The position numbers were made by a program, and so were the translations under genes. From Psychroserpens algicola (GTDB lineage: Bacteria; Bacteroidota; Bacteroidia; Flavobacteriales; Flavobacteriaceae): a DNA stretch of 64,000 nucleotides. Below, one piece after another: positions 26,673 through 35,195 of this stretch. Location: the NCBI RefSeq assembly GCF_014526325.1, contig NZ_JACNMJ010000005.1, positions 62,001 through 126,000 of the forward strand. Reading direction: 5' to 3'. The notes beneath the pieces were generated by a model. The model was not told the origin of the DNA and ran no database searches. It saw only the letters and a list, made by a program, of their open reading frames with translations. Position 1 is the first letter of the stretch; each line of letters starts with the position of its first letter.

Positions 26673-27863
26673 ATGAAACAAGCATATATAGTAAAAGCAT
26701 ACAGAACAGCAGTTGGTAAAGCACCAAAAGGCGTGTTCCGTTTTAAAAGAGCCGATGAGTTAGGTGCTGAAACCATTCAGCATATGATGAAAGAATTACC
26801 ACAACTTGACGTTAAACGTATTGACGATGTCATCGTTGGAAATGCTATGCCAGAAGGCTCTCAAGGCTTAAACATGGCTCGATTTATTTCACTTATCGGA
26901 CTAAATAGTGTGGATGTTCCTGGTGTAACCGTTAACCGTTTTTGTTCTTCGGGAATTGAAACTATCGGAATTGCAACAGCTAAAATTCAGGCTGGAATGG
27001 CCGATTGTATTATCGCTGGTGGTTCAGAAAGTATGAGTTCGGTTCCAATGACCGGCTTCAAACCTGAACTTAATTATGACACGGTTAAAGCTGGACACGA
27101 AGAATATTATTGGGGCATGGGGAACACAGCAGAAGCGGTTGCCAATCAGTTTAATGTCTCTCGTGAAGATCAAGATGAGTTTGCATACAACTCACATATG
27201 AAAGCCTTAAAAGCACAAGCCGAAAATCGTTTTCAAGATCAAATTGTTCCTATTACTGTAGATCAAACTTATATTGATGAAAACGGAAAAAAAGTCACAA
27301 AATCTTATACTGTTACTAAAGATGAAGGTCCGCGTGCAGGTACAAATAAAGAAGCTTTAGCAAAACTTAGAGCGGTTTTTGCTGCTGGCGGAAGTGTCAC
27401 AGCAGGTAACTCGTCTCAAATGAGTGATGGTGCCGCATTTGTTATGGTCATGAGTGAAGACATGGTAAAAGAGTTAAATATCGAACCTATAGCTCGCTTA
27501 GTGAATTATGCTGCTGCTGGCGTTGAACCTCGCATCATGGGAATCGGACCTGTAAAAGCGATTCCTAAAGCATTAAAACAAGCTGGATTACAACAATCTG
27601 ATTTGAGTTTAATAGAACTTAATGAGGCTTTCGCGTCACAATCGTTAGCTGTCATTAGAGAGTTAGACTTAAATCCTGATATCATTAACGTTAATGGTGG
27701 TGCTATTGCATTAGGACATCCATTAGGTTGCACTGGAGCAAAATTATCGGTACAGTTATTTGATGAAATGCGTAAGCGTGATATGAAAGGAAAATATGGT
27801 GCTGTAACCATGTGTGTTGGTACTGGTCAAGGTGCTTGTGGGATATTTGAATTTTTAAACTAA
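26673..27863 (+). CDS. fadA: Acetyl-CoA C-acyltransferase (3-ketoacyl-CoA thiolase)
   Basis: A 396-aa thiolase that performs the last step of beta-oxidation, releasing acetyl-CoA. The nucleophilic cysteine is in VNRFCSSGIETI near residue 92, the active-site histidine in IALGHPLGCTGAKL near 350 and the second cysteine in MCVGTGQGACGIFEF near 382. All three catalytic positions are intact. It sits 80 bp after the FadN-type gene; the gap carries repetitive ACTAACTACTAATTACTAAC-like sequence and no terminator. Same operon as the dehydrogenases on both sides. Confidence 0.95.
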   Translation: MKQAYIVKAYRTAVGKAPKGVFRFKRADELGAETIQHMMKELPQLDVKRIDDVIVGNAMPEGSQGLNMARFISLIGLNSVDVPGVTVNRFCSSGIETIGIATAKIQAGMADCIIAGGSESMSSVPMTGFKPELNYDTVKAGHEEYYWGMGNTAEAVANQFNVSREDQDEFAYNSHMKALKAQAENRFQDQIVPITVDQTYIDENGKKVTKSYTVTKDEGPRAGTNKEALAKLRAVFAAGGSVTAGNSSQMSDGAAFVMVMSEDMVKELNIEPIARLVNYAAAGVEPRIMGIGPVKAIPKALKQAGLQQSDLSLIELNEAFASQSLAVIRELDLNPDIINVNGGAIALGHPLGCTGAKLSVQLFDEMRKRDMKGKYGAVTMCVGTGQGACGIFEFLN

Positions 27864-27878
27864 AAGAATAAAGAAGCT

Positions 27879-27947
27879 AGTATTAAGTACAAAGACGAAA
27901 ATCTTCAACTTTAGAACCTTAATACTTTGTACTAAATACTTAATACT
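27879..27947. repeat. Inverted repeat in the fadA-acyl-CoA dehydrogenase gap
   Basis: AGTATTAAGTACAAAG at 27879-27894 is matched by CTTTGTACT at 27925-27933 and TACTTAATACT at 27937-27947, so the right arm contains two overlapping complements of the left arm. The loop is about 30 nt. It could be a small intergenic repeat or an mRNA hairpin between two operon genes. Confidence 0.6.
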
Positions 27948-27957
27948 ATTTAAAAAA

Positions 27958-29766
27958 ATGGAAACAACTGAAAAAGACATCCTACGTGGAGGTCAGTTCT
28001 TAGTAAAAGAAACTAAATGTGAAGACGTATTCACTCCTGAAGATTTTTCAGAAGAACAAAAAATGATGAAAGATGCCGTTATGGAATTTAACGAGCGTGA
28101 AATTATTGCCCACAAACCGCGTTTTGAAGCTAAAGATTATGCCTTAACTGAAGAGGTGATGCGTAAAGCTGGTGAATTAGGCTTTTTAGGCGTGGCTGTT
28201 CCTGAAGCGTATTCTGGATTAGGAATGGGATTTGTCTCTACCTGTTTAACATGTGACTATATTTCAAGTGGAACAGGATCTTTCAGCACTGCTTTTGGTG
28301 CACATACAGGCATTGGAACCATGCCAATAACACTTTATGGTACCGAAGAACAAAAACAAAAATATGTTCCTAAATTAGCGACTGGAGAATGGTTTGGTGC
28401 GTATTGCTTAACCGAACCTGGTGCTGGATCTGATGCCAATTCTGGGAAAACTACAGCTGAATTGTCTGCTGATGGGAAATCTTATAAAATTAACGGACAA
28501 AAAATGTGGATTTCAAATGCAGGATTCTGTAGTTTGATGATCGTTTTTGCGCGTATTGAAGATGATAAAAATATCACAGGTTTTATCGTAGAATATGACA
28601 AGGATAATCCTAACGGCATTACTTTAGGTGAAGAAGAACACAAACTTGGTATTCGAGCAAGTTCGACACGTCAGGTCTTCTTTAATGATACTGTTGTTCC
28701 TGTTGAAAACATGTTAGCTGGTCGTGGTGAAGGATTTAAAATTGCCATGAACGCCCTTAATGTTGGTCGTATAAAATTAGCGGCAGCTTGTTTAGATTCT
28801 CAACGTCGCATTTTAACTACAGCGGTCCAATATGCTAATGAGCGTAAACAATTTAAAACGCCTATTTCAGAATTTGGAGCTATCAAAGTGAAATTAGCTG
28901 AAATGGCTGCAAGTGCCTATGCTGGTGAATCGGCAACCTATAGAGCCGCAAAAAATATTGAAGATCGTATCGCTATTCGTGAAGCTTCAGGAAATACACA
29001 TCAGGAAGCTGAGTTGAAAGGTGTTGAAGAATATGCTATTGAATGTTCGATACTAAAAGTAGCTGTTTCCGAAGATGTTCAAAACTGTGCAGATGAAGGT
29101 ATCCAGATTTTTGGTGGAATGGGATTCTCTGAAGAAACACCGATGGAAGCTGCCTGGAGAGATGCGCGTATTGCTCGTATTTATGAAGGTACTAATGAAA
29201 TCAACAGAATGCTATCTGTTGGAATGTTGGTTAAAAAAGCCATGAAAGGTCACGTTGATTTATTAGGTCCAGCTCAAGCTGTTCAAGAAGAGTTAATGGG
29301 GATTCCATCGTTCGACACGCCTGATTATTCGGAATTATTTTCCGAAGAAAAGGAAATGATTAAGAAGTTAAAAAAGACCTTCTTAATGGTTGCTGGTGGA
29401 GCTGTTCAAAAATATGGACCTCAATTAGAAGATCACCAACAGTTATTAATTGCTGCGGCCGATATTTTAATTGAAATCTATATGGCAGAATCGGCAATTT
29501 TAAGAACCGAAAAGAATGCAAAACGTTTTGGCGAAGAAGCGCAATCTGCTCAAATTGCCATGGCAAAATTATACCTATATCACGCTGTTGATATCGTTGA
29601 AGAAAAAGGAAAAGAAAGTATTATTTCTTTTGCTGAAGGTGACGAACAACGTATGATGCTTATGGGACTTAAGCGTTTTACAAAATATGCTAACTATCCA
29701 GATATCGTAGATTTACGCAAGGAAGTTGCTGAAAAAGTTAAAGCAGAAAATAAATATTGCTTTTAA
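27958..29766 (+). CDS. Acyl-CoA dehydrogenase
   Basis: A 602-aa FAD-dependent acyl-CoA dehydrogenase, first oxidative step of beta-oxidation. Seen in order: N-terminal helical domain, the FAD/substrate signature YCLTEPGAGSDANSGKT near residue 155, the middle beta domain (MWISNAG near 182), and the C-terminal helical domain with GIQIFGGMGFSEETPMEAAWRDARIARIYEGTNEINR (about 380-420) containing the catalytic-region glutamate YEGTNE. It has about 180 extra C-terminal residues beyond short-chain enzymes, as in VLCAD-like enzymes. Last gene of the marR operon, with a terminator behind it. Confidence 0.95.
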   Translation: METTEKDILRGGQFLVKETKCEDVFTPEDFSEEQKMMKDAVMEFNEREIIAHKPRFEAKDYALTEEVMRKAGELGFLGVAVPEAYSGLGMGFVSTCLTCDYISSGTGSFSTAFGAHTGIGTMPITLYGTEEQKQKYVPKLATGEWFGAYCLTEPGAGSDANSGKTTAELSADGKSYKINGQKMWISNAGFCSLMIVFARIEDDKNITGFIVEYDKDNPNGITLGEEEHKLGIRASSTRQVFFNDTVVPVENMLAGRGEGFKIAMNALNVGRIKLAAACLDSQRRILTTAVQYANERKQFKTPISEFGAIKVKLAEMAASAYAGESATYRAAKNIEDRIAIREASGNTHQEAELKGVEEYAIECSILKVAVSEDVQNCADEGIQIFGGMGFSEETPMEAAWRDARIARIYEGTNEINRMLSVGMLVKKAMKGHVDLLGPAQAVQEELMGIPSFDTPDYSELFSEEKEMIKKLKKTFLMVAGGAVQKYGPQLEDHQQLLIAAADILIEIYMAESAILRTEKNAKRFGEEAQSAQIAMAKLYLYHAVDIVEEKGKESIISFAEGDEQRMMLMGLKRFTKYANYPDIVDLRKEVAEKVKAENKYCF

Positions 29767-29884
29767 AAAGTTTTAGTTGAGATGTCGATTAAGATGCCAT
29801 CAAGAGCCATAACATATTGATAGTACTTAAACGACAAAAGATTGTTTTTAAAATTTAAGGCTAATTCAAATTTTCTAAACAACG

Positions 29885-29917
29885 AAAGCCAATTCATTAA
29901 GTTGAATTGGCTTTTTT
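29885..29917 (+). terminator. Terminator of the beta-oxidation operon
   Basis: 12-bp stem AAAGCCAATTCA/TGAATTGGCTTT, 6-nt loop, T run. It lies 118 bp after the last stop codon. Confidence 0.8.
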
Positions 29918-29953
29918 ATTTTTATTATCTTCGAGAACATTAAAATAATATAT

Positions 29954-31189
29954 ATGACATACCAAGCTTATCTAAAGTTTCTGTTTGTTTTTATGATGTC
30001 TGGGATTATATCAGCACAGGAAATTTCTATTGGCGAACGACATAGTTTTTCATCTGAAATATTAAACGAACAACGCTCGTATCAGGTATATTTACCACCT
30101 AGCTATCATGAAAACCCTGAAGCAAAATTCCCTGTAATTTATGTGCTTGATGGCGACTATAATTTTCATTATGACAGTGGTTTGATTGAATTTTTATCCA
30201 ATTCGGCATTTACAATTCCTGAAGCGATTTTAATTGGTATTTCTGACAATGGAAGTACTAAACAACTGGAAAATAGCGATCCTAAAAAAAATGCAGATAC
30301 CTTTATTCGGTATATTCAATCTGAATTGAAACCGAAAATAAATACATCGTACAGAACATCACATTTAGACATCCTTATCGGACATTCAAAATTTGGAATA
30401 TTGGCCACCCATTACTGGATGACTAATCCAAAAGATTTTGATGTATTTTTGGCTATAGACCCTTCATACTGGTTTAATGATTATGAGATTGTTAAACGCT
30501 TAGAAAGTGAATTACAAAATGGATTCACAACCAACTCAAAACTTTATATCGCCCAAGCCAATACAAAAGGAATGGGTATTGATGAGCTCGTTTCAGTGTT
30601 ACAAAAGGAAAGCCCTGAACAAACCAACTGGCATTTAAATTCTTATCCAGAAGACAACCATGGGTCCTTACATTTAAAAGCAATTACAGATGTTTTAAAT
30701 ACAGTATTTAAAGGCTGGGATTTAAACCGTGAGACCTTTTACTCGTTTAAAAATGGCAATGATGTTATTAATCACTATAAAGTCATAAGTGACAGATATG
30801 ACTCTGAGTTTTTACTGCCTTGGTATAGTTTAGGAAATATTACCTATTACTACATTCGTCAAAATAAAACTGAGGATTTAGCACAAATGGAATCTGGTAT
30901 AAAAACACATTTTCCAGCTAGTTTAGAACAATTTCATATTCAGTTAGCAAATAACTATTTAAGTTTTGAAAACTTGGAAGAGGCCGAAAAACGTTTTAAA
31001 GTTTGCTTATTTGCTAATCCAGATTCGTATAAAGCATTAGAAGGTTTGAGTAAAATAGCTGCTATAAACGAAGACACTAAAACTGCAATTAATTATCTAG
31101 AACAATCCATAGCTATTGCAAAAGACAAACAAGTAAGACAGTATTATCTCAACGAATTAAAAGCAAACTTAAACCAACTCAAACAATAG
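29954..31189 (+). CDS. Exported alpha/beta-hydrolase (Fes/IroE-type esterase) with C-terminal TPR-like region
   Basis: A 411-aa protein with a signal peptide ending near ISAQ (residue 22). The hydrolase domain of the esterase D/IroE type includes YQVYLPPSYHENPEAKFPVIYVLDGDYNF (split near residues 42-70), the nucleophile region IGHSKFGILATHYW near 138, and the histidine in YPEDNHGSLHLKAI near 235. The usual elbow GHSxGG reads GHSKFG here. From about 300 on, helical repeats such as LANNYLSFENLEEAEKRFKVCLFANPDSYKALEGL look like TPRs. First gene of a five-gene run of exported proteins. Substrate unknown. Confidence 0.86.
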   Translation: MTYQAYLKFLFVFMMSGIISAQEISIGERHSFSSEILNEQRSYQVYLPPSYHENPEAKFPVIYVLDGDYNFHYDSGLIEFLSNSAFTIPEAILIGISDNGSTKQLENSDPKKNADTFIRYIQSELKPKINTSYRTSHLDILIGHSKFGILATHYWMTNPKDFDVFLAIDPSYWFNDYEIVKRLESELQNGFTTNSKLYIAQANTKGMGIDELVSVLQKESPEQTNWHLNSYPEDNHGSLHLKAITDVLNTVFKGWDLNRETFYSFKNGNDVINHYKVISDRYDSEFLLPWYSLGNITYYYIRQNKTEDLAQMESGIKTHFPASLEQFHIQLANNYLSFENLEEAEKRFKVCLFANPDSYKALEGLSKIAAINEDTKTAINYLEQSIAIAKDKQVRQYYLNELKANLNQLKQ

Positions 31190-31222
31190 TTTCATTACCT
31201 TTAAAGGATTAAATATCTTCCT

Positions 31223-32485
31223 ATGAAATACATCTTTAAATTATCATGCATCCTTTTATCAATAGCATCTTATGCGCAATCAGATACGGAAGTGTTCTTA
31301 TTTGATTTGGAAACTACAAGCTCTAAAATAGAACTTAAAAATGCTAAGAATTTATCTAATAATGAAGGCTACGATAATCAACCCTCATTTTTGGATAATC
31401 GTTATATCTTATTTGCGTCTACAAGAAATGGTCAAACTGACATATCAAAATATGATATGAGATACGATTCAAGGTCTTGGTTAAATTTTTCGCCAGGAGG
31501 TGAATATACACCGCTAAAAATTCCTAATAAAAATGAAGTGTCTGCTGTTCGATTGGATACAGATGGTCTGCAGCGTTTGTATCGTTACAACATGAGTAAT
31601 GGTGAAGCTATAGAACTTATAGAGGATTTAGTAGTTGCCTATTATACATGGTATGACGATCATACTATTGTTTCGGCTGTTATTGAAGGAGATGATTTAA
31701 ATCTCTATGCCACAAATTTAGAGGACGGCAGTAGTAGAAAGTTTGCAACTAAAGTTGGTCGATCATTTCATAAAATTCCTAATTCAAATTTAGTAAGTTT
31801 TATTTCCAAAGACAATGAAAACCAGTGGCAGATAAAATCACTGAATCCTGAAACTGGAATAACAAAAGTTATTGCAAATACTCTTGAAGGCGTTGAGGAT
31901 ATCTGCTGGCTAAACAGTACAACGATACTTTCTGGAAAAGATAATATGCTATATAAATTGACCTTACAGCGTGACAACAACTGGAAACAGGTGACTGATG
32001 TTTCTGTTAACGGGATTACTAAAATTACACGTATAGCAGTGAATGATACATCTGACAAATTATTACTCGCCGGAGAAATTAGCGCAACAGCAACTACTGA
32101 AACTTCAGAATCATCTAGCGAATCTGAAGAATCTACATCTGAAAATACAGCGACTAATTCTGAAGTTGAAGCTATAGTTCAACAACAACTTGATGCCTAC
32201 AACGCCAGAGATATTGACGCCTTTATGGCAACTTATGCCGAAGACATCAAACTATATAACTACCCAAATGAACTTCATACGGAAGGTCAAACTAAAATGC
32301 GGGAAAATTACATCGATTGGTTTAAACGTGTACCCGATTTAAGAGCCTACGTAAAACAACGTATTGTTATTGGAAACAAAGTCATCGATGAAGAGCAGGT
32401 CACTGCTAATGGCAAAATTTTTAATGCTGTTGCCATATATGAAGTCAGTGACGGAAAAATAACTAAAGTCACATTCATTCAGTAA
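31223..32485 (+). CDS. Exported PD40 (TolB-like) beta-propeller fused to an NTF2-like domain
   Basis: A 420-aa protein with signal peptide ending at SYAQ near residue 19. Residues about 20-285 form WD40-like PD40 repeats (FLDNRYILFASTRNGQTDISKYDM is typical). A Ser/Glu/Thr-rich linker (about 287-310) joins this to a C-terminal SnoaL/NTF2-like domain beginning VEAIVQQQLDAYNARDIDAFMATYAEDIKLYNYP, which resembles nuclear transport factor 2 family proteins or steroid delta-isomerase-like folds. The combination is unusual; I know no function for it. Second gene of the exported-protein operon (33 bp gap before, 39 bp after). Confidence 0.82.
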   Translation: MKYIFKLSCILLSIASYAQSDTEVFLFDLETTSSKIELKNAKNLSNNEGYDNQPSFLDNRYILFASTRNGQTDISKYDMRYDSRSWLNFSPGGEYTPLKIPNKNEVSAVRLDTDGLQRLYRYNMSNGEAIELIEDLVVAYYTWYDDHTIVSAVIEGDDLNLYATNLEDGSSRKFATKVGRSFHKIPNSNLVSFISKDNENQWQIKSLNPETGITKVIANTLEGVEDICWLNSTTILSGKDNMLYKLTLQRDNNWKQVTDVSVNGITKITRIAVNDTSDKLLLAGEISATATTETSESSSESEESTSENTATNSEVEAIVQQQLDAYNARDIDAFMATYAEDIKLYNYPNELHTEGQTKMRENYIDWFKRVPDLRAYVKQRIVIGNKVIDEEQVTANGKIFNAVAIYEVSDGKITKVTFIQ

Positions 32486-32524
32486 GTACCATTAGTATTA
32501 AAAGAATCTAATTCAAAACCTCAT

Positions 32525-33010
32525 ATGAAACTTATAACCATAATTGCATTTATATGTAGTATTTCTCTAAATGCTCAAATAGAAAAAGAGCCTTTAGCTT
32601 CAGACACATTAGCACCAACACTCGAAAACATTAAATGGATTTCTGGCAACTGGAAAGGTGAGGCTTTTGGCGGACAAGTTGAAGAAAACTGGAGTGAACC
32701 TTCAGGAGGTTCTATGATGGCGACGTTTAAATTGATAAACGATGATAAGGTTTCGTTTTATGAAATAGAAATTATTAGAGAAATTGAAAATTCTTTGATT
32801 CTTCAGCTTAAGCATTTTGATAATGATTTAAAAGGCTGGGAGACCAAAAATGAAACTGTAGATTTTTCTCTGATAAAAATTACTCCCACTCAAGTCATTT
32901 TTGAAGGTATGAGTTTTGAAAAAGTGAGCGATAATGAAATGAATGTTTTTGTCGATATTGAAAATGCTGAAGGCCAAGTAGAAATCGTAAAATTTAATTA
33001 TAAGAAATAA
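32525..33010 (+). CDS. DUF6265 family exported protein
   Basis: A 161-aa protein with a short signal peptide (to SLNAQ near residue 18). The mature part begins with LENIKWISGNWKGEAFGGQVEENWSEPSGGSMMATFKL (split around 35-70), the hallmark of the DUF6265 lipocalin-like family: a WxxGxW opening and the ExWxxPxGG motif. Function is not known; the family probably forms a small beta barrel. Third gene of the exported-protein operon, 4 bp from the CBM9 gene. Confidence 0.82.
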   Translation: MKLITIIAFICSISLNAQIEKEPLASDTLAPTLENIKWISGNWKGEAFGGQVEENWSEPSGGSMMATFKLINDDKVSFYEIEIIREIENSLILQLKHFDNDLKGWETKNETVDFSLIKITPTQVIFEGMSFEKVSDNEMNVFVDIENAEGQVEIVKFNYKK

Positions 33011-33014
33011 TCCT

Positions 33015-33770
33015 ATGAGGTGTATGTTACTGCTTTTAATTTTAGTACACCTATCGAGCTGTGGCATCAACTCAAACCACAAAAAAATAACGTCACTAAA
33101 ACCTGAGAACCAACTTATAAAAGTTCGTCAATCAAAATCACCTATCGTCATTGATGCACTTATGAATGAAAATGTTTGGACCGATGCAATTTGGCATCCA
33201 ATTGATCAATTATGGCTCGGTCAGCCTTATACAGACAAGGATTTTTATGGACGTTATAAACTCGCCTGGACAGAAGAAGCTCTTTATCTTCTAGCTGAAA
33301 TAACTGATGACGTTCTTTTCGATAAAGAAGATAATCCTTTAGTAGCTTGGTGGGACGACGATTGTCTGGAAATTTTTGTAGATGAAGACAACAGCGGCGG
33401 AAATCATCAATACACTCATAATGCATTTGCATATCATGTTGCTCTAGACGGAAATGTCGTTGATATGTCTACTTCAAAAGAAGGTAAATTATATAATACT
33501 CACATCGATTCTGAACGAAAAACCAATGGACAAACGACGGTTTGGGAAGTAAAAATTTCCCTCTATGCAGATACGTATGAAGATGATGGTAATAATGTAC
33601 CTGTCACCTTAAACAGAGCTAAAAAAATAGGATTTGCTTTGGCTTACTGTGATAATGACGGCAGTTCTAATCGTGAAAATTTTATAGGTTCAATTCCTGT
33701 AAATGGTGAGGACAAAAACAGAGGTTGGATAGATTCAAATATTTTTGGAACTTTATTACTTACTAAATAA
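33015..33770 (+). CDS. CBM9-like domain lipoprotein
   Basis: A 251-aa lipoprotein (lipobox LSSC near residue 16) whose mature part is a family 9 carbohydrate-binding-like domain: IVIDALMNENVWTDAIWHPIDQLWLG, then KLAWTEEALYLLAEITDDVLF and WWDDDCLEIFVDEDNSGG. The DDDCLEIF strand is characteristic of this fold. Ligand unknown; other members are found beside peptidases and glycosidases. It lies in the exported-protein operon, 4 bp after the DUF6265 gene and 18 bp before the M28 peptidase. Confidence 0.86.
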   Translation: MRCMLLLLILVHLSSCGINSNHKKITSLKPENQLIKVRQSKSPIVIDALMNENVWTDAIWHPIDQLWLGQPYTDKDFYGRYKLAWTEEALYLLAEITDDVLFDKEDNPLVAWWDDDCLEIFVDEDNSGGNHQYTHNAFAYHVALDGNVVDMSTSKEGKLYNTHIDSERKTNGQTTVWEVKISLYADTYEDDGNNVPVTLNRAKKIGFALAYCDNDGSSNRENFIGSIPVNGEDKNRGWIDSNIFGTLLLTK

Positions 33771-33788
33771 TAGAAAAAAATTAGGCCT

Positions 33789-35120
33789 ATGAAACGATTG
33801 ATGATATTAGCATTTATGGCACAAAGCATGTTTGTAATTGCTCAGTCCAATTTAGATATATATGATATTATTGACACAGTTTCTGAGGAACGTTTACGTC
33901 AAGATGTTAAAACGCTGGCGAATTTCGGAACACGTCATACCTTAAGTGACACGCTCTCCAATACAAGAGGAATAGGAGCTGCAAGGCGCTGGATTAAAAC
34001 ACAGTTTGAGGATATTTCAAAAGCTTGTGATGACTGTTTAGACGTGTTTTACCAAAAAGATTTAGTAAAAAAAGGCACCAACCAACGCATAGTAAAAGAT
34101 GTCATGGTTGTTAATGTCGTTGCGATACAGCGCGGTGCAAAATACCCTAACCGATTTATCATAATGAGTGGTGATATAGATTCTAGAGTTTCAGACCCAA
34201 ATGACTTTACTTCAGATTCACCTGGTGCTAATGATAATGCAACAGGAATGGCAGGTACTATAGAAGCAGCTCGTGTTTTATCTAAATATCAATTTGAAAA
34301 CAGCATTATTTATGTTGGTCTTTCAGGTGAAGAGCAAGGTCTATTTGGAGGTCAGGGATTAGCAAAATATGCCATAGATAATGATTGGGATATTATAGGT
34401 GTCCTTAATAATGATATGATCGGAAATATCACAGGTGTTGATGGAGTCATTGATAATCGTACATTTCGAATATTCTCTGAACCTGTTCCTCCAACTGAAA
34501 CAGAACAACAACGAAAAGCCAGACGTTTTTATGGAGGTGAAGTCGATGGGATCTCACGACAACTGGCAAGATATGTTCACAAAACGGTTAAATCCTATAT
34601 GCCTGAAATGAATCCAATGATGGTATATCGATTAGACCGTTTTGGACGAGGTGGACACCATAGACCTTTTAATGACGTTGGTTTTCCTGGTATAAGAATC
34701 ATGGAAGCACACGAAAATTACACGCAACAACATCAAGATATTCGTACTGAAAATGGTATGGATTATGGTGATACTTTTGAGCATGTTAATTTTGCCTATA
34801 CAAAAAAATTGACCGCTGTTAATGTTATTACCATGGCAAGTTTAGCTTCGGCTCCTCCTGCTCCAACTACTGTTGAAATAGGTGGAATTGTAGAACCTTC
34901 TGCAAAGTTAAAATGGAATACAGTTGAAGGTGCTAAAGGTTATAAAATATACTGGAGAGATACAACTTCGCCTACTTGGGACAATAGCAGATATGTAGGC
35001 AATGTTACAGAATTTACATTAAAAGGTATCGTCATCGATAACTTCTACTTTGGAGTAGCTTCTGTTGGTGATGATGGATTTGAAAGTGTTATTGTATTTC
35101 CTAATAAAATTATGAGGTAG
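33789..35120 (+). CDS. Exported M28 family metallopeptidase with C-terminal fibronectin III-like domain
   Basis: A 443-aa aminopeptidase-type protein with signal peptide (to VIAQS near residue 19). The di-zinc site is largely intact: D149 in SPGANDNATG, the GEEQG pair E181-E182, D209 in LNNDMIG and H308 in MEAHENYTQQH. The first ligand position, normally HxD, reads D129-I-D131, so a histidine is replaced by aspartate. Residues from about 355 onward (PPAPTTVEIGG to FGVASVGDDG) look like a fibronectin III domain. Last gene of the five-gene operon; followed by a bidirectional terminator. Confidence 0.9.
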   Translation: MKRLMILAFMAQSMFVIAQSNLDIYDIIDTVSEERLRQDVKTLANFGTRHTLSDTLSNTRGIGAARRWIKTQFEDISKACDDCLDVFYQKDLVKKGTNQRIVKDVMVVNVVAIQRGAKYPNRFIIMSGDIDSRVSDPNDFTSDSPGANDNATGMAGTIEAARVLSKYQFENSIIYVGLSGEEQGLFGGQGLAKYAIDNDWDIIGVLNNDMIGNITGVDGVIDNRTFRIFSEPVPPTETEQQRKARRFYGGEVDGISRQLARYVHKTVKSYMPEMNPMMVYRLDRFGRGGHHRPFNDVGFPGIRIMEAHENYTQQHQDIRTENGMDYGDTFEHVNFAYTKKLTAVNVITMASLASAPPAPTTVEIGGIVEPSAKLKWNTVEGAKGYKIYWRDTTSPTWDNSRYVGNVTEFTLKGIVIDNFYFGVASVGDDGFESVIVFPNKIMR

Positions 35121-35140
35121 CTAGTCATTATAATTAAAAC

Positions 35141-35169
35141 AGAAAGACCACCAATATGGTGGTCTTTCT
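35141..35169. terminator. Bidirectional terminator between the M28 gene and the T9SS protein gene
   Basis: 12-bp perfect stem AGAAAGACCACC/GGTGGTCTTTCT with loop AATAT, between convergent genes. Confidence 0.8.
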
Positions 35170-35195
35170 CTTAAAAACTAATTCTAAAAAACTAA

